Of a stretch of DNA of 64,000 bases, positions 58,118 through 64,000 are shown one piece after another (positions within the stretch are counted from its first letter, which is position 1; the number at the start of each line of letters is the position of its first letter). Source of the stretch: Aquisalimonas lutea (lineage in GTDB: Bacteria > Pseudomonadota > Gammaproteobacteria > Nitrococcales > Aquisalimonadaceae); assembly GCF_030409225.1 (NCBI RefSeq), contig NZ_JAUFPK010000001.1, forward strand, positions 2,223,566 to 2,287,565. Reading direction: 5' to 3'. The translations under genes were made by a program, and so were the position numbers. Below the pieces are notes generated by a model. That model made no database searches, had not been told where the DNA came from, and saw nothing but the letters and a program-made list of their open reading frames with translations.

Positions 58118-61100
58118 GTGAACGCGCCTTTTCGCACACCGCTGCAGCCCGGCTTCTGCGTGCTCCACGGCAACCAGCTGGAGGACCTCACCGAGGTGCT
58201 GGTGGAGTGGGTGCGGGACAACCCGCTGTCGCCGCTGGAGGACGAGATCGTCCTGGTGCAGTCCAACGGCATGGCCCAGTGGCTCAAGCTGGCCCTGGCC
58301 GCCGATGACGCCTGCGGGATCAGTGCGGCCCAGCAGTTCCAGATGCCGGCGCGGTTCCTGTGGCAGGCCTACCGGGACGTGCTGGGCGAGGACGCGGTGC
58401 CCGCCACCTCGCCGTTCGAGAAATCCCGCCTGGTCTGGCGCATCATGCGGCTGCTGCCGGATCTCCTGCAGGACGAGGCGTTCGCGCCGCTGCACCGGTT
58501 TCTCCGGGACGACGCCGATCAGCGCAAGCGCTACCAGCTCGCCGAGCGCCTGGCGGACCTGTACGACCAGTATCAGGTCTACCGCGCGGAATGGCTGGCG
58601 GCCTGGGAGGCGGGCGACGACCGCATCTTCCGCACCACGGCGGATGCCGGCGAGGCGTTGGCCGACAATCGCTGGCAGGCCTTGCTGTGGCGGGCCCTGG
58701 TCGGCGCCATGCCGGCGGCGGACCGGGAGCGCAGCCGCGCGCGCATCCACCGCCGGTTCCTGCAGACGCTGGAGGCCGGGGAGGTGCCGGCCGGCGCGCT
58801 GCCGGCCCGGGTGGTCGTCTTCGGCCTCAGCTCCCTGCCGCGGCAGATGCTGGAGGCGCTGTCCGCCCTGGCGCCGCACTGCCAGATCCTGATGATGGTG
58901 CAGAACCCCTGCCGCCACTACTGGGCGGACATCATCGAGGACCGCGAGCTGCTGCGGCGGCAGCAGTGGCGTCACGGGCACAAGCTGGCCGATGTCCCCG
59001 AGGAGGAGCAGCACCGCCACGCCAACCCGCTGCTGGCCGCCTGGGGCAAGCAGGGGCGCGACTACATCGGCATGCTGTACGATTTCGACGTGCCCGAGGC
59101 CTATCAGCAGTGGTTCCGGGAGATCGACCTGTTCACGCCGCCGGGCGAGCGCCAGCGGGCGCCGGATGCGCTGCTGCCGGCCATCCAGCACGCCATCCTG
59201 GAGCTGGAGCCGCCGCAGCCCGAGCCCGAGCCGCGCGCGCCGGACGCCTCGGTGGTCTTTCACGTCAGCCACGGCCCCCAGCGCGAGGTGGAGATCCTCC
59301 ACGACCAGCTGCTCGCCGCCTTCGAGGCCAGCGCCGTCGAGGGCGCGCCGCTGCGCCCGCGGGACGTGCTGGTCATGGTGCCGGACATCGAGGCGTACAC
59401 GCCCCACATCGAGGCCGTGTTCGGCAACTTCGACGACGGCGACCCGCGGGCGATCCCCTATACCATCTCGGACCGCAGCCAGCGCCACAGCGAGCCCCTG
59501 GCCGCCGCCCTGGAGCAGCTCCTGGACCTGCCCAACCTGCGGTTCACCCCCGGCGAGCTCCTGGGGCTGCTGGAGACGCCGGCGCTGCGCGAGCGCTTCG
59601 GCATCGCCGAGGCGGATCTGCCGGAGCTGCGCACCTGGATCGAGGGCGCGGGCATCCGCTGGGGCCTGCACGCCGGCCAGCGGGCCGCGCTGGAGCTGCC
59701 CGCGGGCTTCGAGCAGAACAGCTGGTACTTCGGCCTCCGGCGCATGCTGCTGGGCTACGCGGCGGGTGATGGCGGCGCCTGGTGCGACATCGAGCCCTAT
59801 GACGAGGTGGGCGGCCTCCAGGGGGCGCTGGCCGGTCGCCTGATCGAGCTCATCGACACCCTGGAGCGCCACTGGCGCATCCTGCGCACGCCGGCCCCGC
59901 CCCGGGCCTGGGTGGAACGGCTGCGCACCCTCGGCGAGGACTTCTTCGCCCCGGCCACGGAGGAGGACTTCGGCCTCTATACGCGGCTCATCCAGGCCCT
60001 GGACGCCTGGCAGGAGGCCTGCGACGCCGCCGGGTTCGACGAGGCGCTGCCGCTGGCGGTGGCGCGGGAGGTCTGGCTCGGCGCCCTGGACGACTCCGGC
60101 CTGTCCCAGCGCTTCCTGGCCGGGCGGGTGAACTTCTGCACGCTCATGCCCATGCGCAGCATCCCGTTCCGCCGGGTCTGCCTGCTGGGCATGAACGACG
60201 GCGACTACCCGCGCACCCAGGCGCCCCACGACTTCGATCTCATGGCGCGCCCGGGCCAGTACCGGCCCGGCGACCGCTCGCGCCGGGACGATGACCGCTA
60301 TCTCTTCCTGGAAGCCCTGCTGGCGGCGCGGGAACAGCTCTACATCAGCTGGGTGGGGCGGGACATCCGGGACAACGACTCGCGGCCGCCCTCGGTGCTG
60401 GTGGCCCAGCTGCGCGACTACCTGGACGCCGCCTGGCAGACCCCCGAGGGCGCCTCCCTGGCAGAGGCGTTGACCCGGGTGCATCCGCTGCAGCCGTTCA
60501 GCCCCGCGTACTTCCTGCCGGAGCAGGAGGCCGGGGCGGGCCTGTTCACCTACGCGCGGGAGTGGCGGCAAGCCCACCACCGCGACGCCGGCGACGGGGC
60601 GGCGGAGCTGCCGCTGCCCATGCCGCCGGCGGAAGCGGAGCGCGTCATGGCCCCCGGCGAGGTGGCCCGGTTCCTCCGCGATCCGGTGGGCCATTTCTTC
60701 CGCGACCGCCTCAAGGTCCGGCTGGACGAGCCCGAGGGCGCCGAGGCGGACAGCGAGCCGTTCGCGCTGGGCGGGCTGGAGGATCACCGCATCGGTACCG
60801 AGCTGGTGACGGCCCTGAGCGAGAGCGCCCCGGAGGACGAGCCGGCGGCCCTGGAGCGCAGCGTCGCCGCCTTGCGGCGGTCCGGGGCCCTGCCGCCCGG
60901 GGAGCTGGGCGATCGCTGGCTGGAGCCCGTGGCTCAGGCGGCGGGGCAGGCCGTGGCCGCGTGGCGGGCCGCCCGCGCCGGCTTCCCGGAGGCGCAGCCG
61001 CTGGTCGAGGCGGGCTGGTCCGGTGTCGTTCGCGGCCAGGCGGTGCGCCTGGAGGACTGGCTGGACGCCGTCCATGCCGATGGCCAGGGCGCCCGGCTGC

Positions 61101-61594
61101 GCCTGCGGGTCACCCCGGGTACGATCCAGGGGCGCCCGGACAAGAGCCTGGCGCTGTGGCTGGATCACCTGCTGGCCTGCGCCGGCGGGCAGAGCCTGGA
61201 AAGCCGCCTGATCGGCAGCGACCGCTGGCACCGCTTGGCACCACTGCCGCCGGAGGAGGCCCGGGAGCGGCTGGAGGTCCTGCTGGACGCCTGGATGGAG
61301 GGCCTGTGCCGGCCGCTGCCGCTGGCCCTGCGTGCCGGCATGGCCTACGTCCAGGATCGGGACCGGGGCAAGGATGCCGACCAGGCGCTGGGCCGCGCCC
61401 GGCGCGCCTACGAGAGCGCGTACCGCCGTACCGGGGAGGTGGACTACGCGGGCAATGCCGCCCTGCGGCGCGTGTATCCGGACTTCGATCACCTGCAGGC
61501 GCCGCCGCCCGGCGACGAGCCCGGCTTCGCGGACTGGGCCGAGCGCGTGTACGGCCCGCTGGTGGCGCACCTGATCGAGGAGGAGCACCCGTGA
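58118..61594 (+). CDS. recC: Exodeoxyribonuclease V subunit gamma
   Basis: The Chi-recognising scaffold subunit of RecBCD, 1158 residues (E. coli RecC is 1122). It opens with VLHGNQLEDLTEVLVEWV and LVQSNGMAQWLKLAL, the conserved N-terminal pseudo-helicase motifs, followed by FGLSSLPRQMLEAL, PRDVLVMVPDIEAYTPHIEA, YTISDRSQRHSEPLAAAL and LPMRSIPFRRVCLLGMNDGDYPR, and ends in a RecB-like nuclease-fold relic. Start is the GTG at 58118. Its TGA overlaps the GTG of recB by four bases, so the two are coupled. Confidence 0.95.
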   Translation: MNAPFRTPLQPGFCVLHGNQLEDLTEVLVEWVRDNPLSPLEDEIVLVQSNGMAQWLKLALAADDACGISAAQQFQMPARFLWQAYRDVLGEDAVPATSPFEKSRLVWRIMRLLPDLLQDEAFAPLHRFLRDDADQRKRYQLAERLADLYDQYQVYRAEWLAAWEAGDDRIFRTTADAGEALADNRWQALLWRALVGAMPAADRERSRARIHRRFLQTLEAGEVPAGALPARVVVFGLSSLPRQMLEALSALAPHCQILMMVQNPCRHYWADIIEDRELLRRQQWRHGHKLADVPEEEQHRHANPLLAAWGKQGRDYIGMLYDFDVPEAYQQWFREIDLFTPPGERQRAPDALLPAIQHAILELEPPQPEPEPRAPDASVVFHVSHGPQREVEILHDQLLAAFEASAVEGAPLRPRDVLVMVPDIEAYTPHIEAVFGNFDDGDPRAIPYTISDRSQRHSEPLAAALEQLLDLPNLRFTPGELLGLLETPALRERFGIAEADLPELRTWIEGAGIRWGLHAGQRAALELPAGFEQNSWYFGLRRMLLGYAAGDGGAWCDIEPYDEVGGLQGALAGRLIELIDTLERHWRILRTPAPPRAWVERLRTLGEDFFAPATEEDFGLYTRLIQALDAWQEACDAAGFDEALPLAVAREVWLGALDDSGLSQRFLAGRVNFCTLMPMRSIPFRRVCLLGMNDGDYPRTQAPHDFDLMARPGQYRPGDRSRRDDDRYLFLEALLAAREQLYISWVGRDIRDNDSRPPSVLVAQLRDYLDAAWQTPEGASLAEALTRVHPLQPFSPAYFLPEQEAGAGLFTYAREWRQAHHRDAGDGAAELPLPMPPAEAERVMAPGEVARFLRDPVGHFFRDRLKVRLDEPEGAEADSEPFALGGLEDHRIGTELVTALSESAPEDEPAALERSVAALRRSGALPPGELGDRWLEPVAQAAGQAVAAWRAARAGFPEAQPLVEAGWSGVVRGQAVRLEDWLDAVHADGQGARLRLRVTPGTIQGRPDKSLALWLDHLLACAGGQSLESRLIGSDRWHRLAPLPPEEARERLEVLLDAWMEGLCRPLPLALRAGMAYVQDRDRGKDADQALGRARRAYESAYRRTGEVDYAGNAALRRVYPDFDHLQAPPPGDEPGFADWAERVYGPLVAHLIEEEHP

Positions 61595-64000
61595 GCACCA
61601 CGGCCATGGACACGCTGCGCTTCCCGCTGCACGGCACGCGCCTGATCGAGGCCAGCGCCGGCACCGGCAAGACGTACACGCTCACCGCGCTGTACGTGCG
61701 CCTGGTTCTGGGCCACGGCGACGAGGCCGCGTTCGAGCGCCCCCTGCTGCCCCCGGAGATCCTGGTGGTGACCTTCACCGAGGCGGCGACCCGGGAGCTG
61801 CGCGAGCGCATCCGCAACCGCCTGGCGGAGGCGGCGCGGTGCTTCGCCGGGCGTGCGGCCCCGGACGGCGGCGATGCCTTCCTGCAACAGCTGCTGGCGG
61901 CCTACCCGGAAGCTGAGCGGCCGGCCCAGGCGGATCGCCTGGATGCCGCCGCCCAGTGGATGGACGAGGCGGCCGTGTACACCATCCACGGTTTCGCCAA
62001 CCGCATGCTGCGCCAGCACGCCTTCGATTCCGGCAGCCTGTTCGACCTGGAACTCATGCGCGACGAGGCGCTGCTGCTGGAGGAGGCCGCGCGCGACTAC
62101 TGGCGGACCTTCTGCTACCACCTGGGGCCCGCCGAGGCCGAGGTGCTGCGCCGCGCCCTGGCACCGGACGGCAGCCGTGTCGCCCCGACCCCGGACGACC
62201 TGCTGTCCGCGGTCCGGCCGGTGCTCGCCGATGCCGGTCGCCTGGGCGCCCCGGGGCACGAGGCGCTCGCGCCGTTGCTGCGCGAACTCGCCGAAGCGCG
62301 CACGGCGGCGCTGGAGGCCTGCAAGCGGCCCTGGCGGGACTGGGTGCCGCAGCTGCGAGCCGCCTTCGAGGCGGCCTGGGGGGACGGGCGCCTGCCCCGG
62401 AGCAGGCCGAGCGCATCGAAAACGGTGCTGGGCTGGCTGGACCGCATCGAGGCCTGGGCGGCGGACCCGGAAGCCGTCGCTTCCGGGCTGACCGATACGG
62501 CGTTCCAGCGGCTGACGCCGGCGGCCATCCGCGCCGGCGGCACCGACGTCGACGCCCTGGCGGATCACCCGGCGCTCGCGGCACTGCCGGAGGTCCGGGC
62601 CCCCGCGCTGCCGGACGAGCGGCCGCCGGTGCTGCACCATGCCGCGTGCTGGATCGCGGCGCGGCTGGACGGCGCCAAGCGCGGCCAGGGCGTGATCGGG
62701 TTCCAGGACATGCTCACCCGCCTGGACGAGGCCCTGTCCGGCGCCAACGGCGACCGCCTGACGGCGACCATCCGCCGCCAGTACCCGGTGGCCCTGATCG
62801 ACGAGTTCCAGGATACCGATCCCGTCCAGTACGCCATTTTCGAGGCGATCTACCGCGACCGGCCGGAGACCGGCTGGTTCATGATCGGCGACCCCAAGCA
62901 GGCCATCTACGCCTTCCGGGGCGCGGACATCTACACCTACCTCACGGCCAAGAGCCGGGCCGCCGGCGGCACCTACACCCTGGCCACCAACTACCGCTCC
63001 GCCGGCGGCCTGGTGCAGGCGGTCAACCGCCTGTTCGGCATGCGCGAGCAGGCCCCGGGGGATGCCTTCCTGCTGGACGCCCGCATTCCGTTCGAGCGCG
63101 TCGAGGCCCGGGGGCGGGAGCAGGCCCTGCAGGTGGACGGCGCGGTGCAGCCGGGCATGACCGTGTGGCACCTGGAACGCGGCGCGGACGGTGGGGATCC
63201 CAGCTTCGCCAAGGGCGAGTACGTCGCCGAGATGGCCGCGCGCACCGCCAGCGCCATCGTCGACCTGCTGCAGCGCGCCGACGCGGGCGCGGCGGGCTTC
63301 GCCGACGGCGACGCCTGGCGGCCGCTGCAGCCGTCCGACATGGCCATCCTGGTGCGGGACCGCACCGAGGCCGACGCCATCCGCGGCGCCCTGCGCCGCC
63401 GCGGGCTGAACAGCGTCTATCTCTCCGACAAGGAGAGCGTGTTCCGCACCGACGAGGCGGCGGACGTGCTGCGCTGGCTGAAGGCCTGTGCGGAGCCGGG
63501 CTCGGAGAGCGCCGTGCGCGCCGCCCTGGCCACCGGCACCCTGGACCTGTCATGGCAGGAGCTGGACGCCCTGGGCGCCGACGAGCAGCGCTGGGAGGCC
63601 ACCGTGCAGCAGTTTCTCGGCTACCACCGGCTGTGGCGCCGCCGGGGCGTGCTGCCGATGCTGCGCCGGCTCCTGCACGACTACGGGCTGCCCCAGCGCC
63701 TGCTGGCCAGGGACGACGAGCGGCGCCTGACCAACCTGCTGCACCTGGCGGAGCTGCTGCAGACCGCCGCGACGCAGCGCGACGGCGAGACGGCCCTGGT
63801 GCGCTGGCTGCAGGAGCAGGTGGACAGCGGCGACGCCGCCGGAGACGAGAGCATCCTGCGCCTGGAGAGCGATGCCGGGCTCATCCGGGTGGTCACCATC
63901 CACAAGTCCAAGGGCCTGGAATACCCGCTGGTGTTCCTGCCGTTCATCTGCACCTTCCGGGCGGCGGACGGCACGCGCCCGCCGCTGCGCTACCACGACG
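61591..64000 (+). CDS. recB: Exodeoxyribonuclease V subunit beta, 3' part beyond window
   Basis: The first 803 codons of the RecB helicase-nuclease are visible with no stop. The GTG at 61591 overlaps the recC stop. Helicase motifs are present: Walker [21 protein letters not shown], motif Ia [16 protein letters not shown], motif [16 protein letters not shown], motif [17 protein letters not shown], and motif [19 protein letters not shown]. The C-terminal nuclease domain lies off the right edge. The order recC-recB, probably followed by recD, is common in gammaproteobacteria. It repairs double-strand breaks and degrades foreign linear DNA. Confidence 0.96.
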   Translation, partial: MSTTAMDTLRFPLHGTRLIEASAGTGKTYTLTALYVRLVLGHGDEAAFERPLLPPEILVVTFTEAATRELRERIRNRLAEAARCFAGRAAPDGGDAFLQQLLAAYPEAERPAQADRLDAAAQWMDEAAVYTIHGFANRMLRQHAFDSGSLFDLELMRDEALLLEEAARDYWRTFCYHLGPAEAEVLRRALAPDGSRVAPTPDDLLSAVRPVLADAGRLGAPGHEALAPLLRELAEARTAALEACKRPWRDWVPQLRAAFEAAWGDGRLPRSRPSASKTVLGWLDRIEAWAADPEAVASGLTDTAFQRLTPAAIRAGGTDVDALADHPALAALPEVRAPALPDERPPVLHHAACWIAARLDGAKRGQGVIGFQDMLTRLDEALSGANGDRLTATIRRQYPVALIDEFQDTDPVQYAIFEAIYRDRPETGWFMIGDPKQAIYAFRGADIYTYLTAKSRAAGGTYTLATNYRSAGGLVQAVNRLFGMREQAPGDAFLLDARIPFERVEARGREQALQVDGAVQPGMTVWHLERGADGGDPSFAKGEYVAEMAARTASAIVDLLQRADAGAAGFADGDAWRPLQPSDMAILVRDRTEADAIRGALRRRGLNSVYLSDKESVFRTDEAADVLRWLKACAEPGSESAVRAALATGTLDLSWQELDALGADEQRWEATVQQFLGYHRLWRRRGVLPMLRRLLHDYGLPQRLLARDDERRLTNLLHLAELLQTAATQRDGETALVRWLQEQVDSGDAAGDESILRLESDAGLIRVVTIHKSKGLEYPLVFLPFICTFRAADGTRPPLRYHD

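Noticed and set aside
58100-61588. An 1162-codon open frame antisense to recC
   Set aside because: It exactly mirrors recC and has the biased composition of a shadow frame.

Overview
The window is mostly chromosome of a GC-rich (about two thirds G+C), Gram-negative bacterium, most likely a gammaproteobacterium of the Ectothiorhodospiraceae or a relative. This is inferred from recC-recB gene order, an FxsA-YigZ-type gene set, an RND/outer-membrane-factor efflux operon, FNR-type and sigma54-type promoter sites and overall protein character. No rRNA or other species marker is present, so the genus is not determined.

Left half (1-38 kb): a universal stress protein gene (cut by the window edge) and a divergent class I PHA synthase gene share a perfect FNR/Anr site. 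A nitronate monooxygenase-family gene and an unrecognised gene lie behind a cobalamin riboswitch. Small conserved genes follow (YigZ, FxsA, DUF6164), then a diguanylate cyclase, a DUF72 protein, a complete RND efflux operon, a glutathione transferase and a cobalt-type nitrile hydratase operon (alpha, beta, activator). Next comes a metal/sulfur stress block: two ArsR-type regulators (one fused to rhodanese), a DUF411 protein, a Tat-exported multicopper oxidase and a Cys-rich exported protein. A flavin monooxygenase gene has a sigma54 promoter and faces an AcoR-like enhancer-binding regulator. That regulator is flanked on its other side by a truncated aldehyde dehydrogenase that still has its own sigma54 promoter. 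The rest is a second diguanylate cyclase, a DUF421/lipid-kinase operon, a truncated haemoglobin, RidA, a VOC protein, LysR and HxlR regulators, and two copies of an unrecognised 92-residue gene 7.8 kb apart.

Mobile region (39.1-49.0 kb): base composition drops sharply. A remnant of an integron integrase faces three AT-richer gene cassettes (DUF4177 plus YidD; a membrane protein; an alpha/beta hydrolase), each closed by a recognisable attC site. Immediately beyond is a 7.4-kb integrated element bounded by perfect 53-bp direct repeats of the 3' part of tRNA-Asn. It carries a tyrosine integrase, an AlpA-like protein, and a tightly overlapping eight-gene leftward operon: a small palm-polymerase-like protein interrupted by an in-frame TGA, a PD-(D/E)XK-like nuclease, a winged-helix protein, two coiled-coil proteins with a shared C-terminal motif, a sigma-region-4 miniprotein, a terminase-small-subunit-like protein and an ECF-like sigma factor. 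No capsid, tail or large terminase genes are seen. It looks like a compact phage-satellite-type element that I do not recognise, and it is the best candidate here for something undescribed.

Right end (49.0-64 kb): ordinary GC-rich chromosome resumes with tRNA-Asn, an aspartate aminotransferase, uvrB, an MFS transporter, a histone-deacetylase-family amidohydrolase, a lactate/malate dehydrogenase-family protein, a GcvT/DmdA-family protein, an ICMT-like membrane protein, and recC-recB (recB cut by the window edge).
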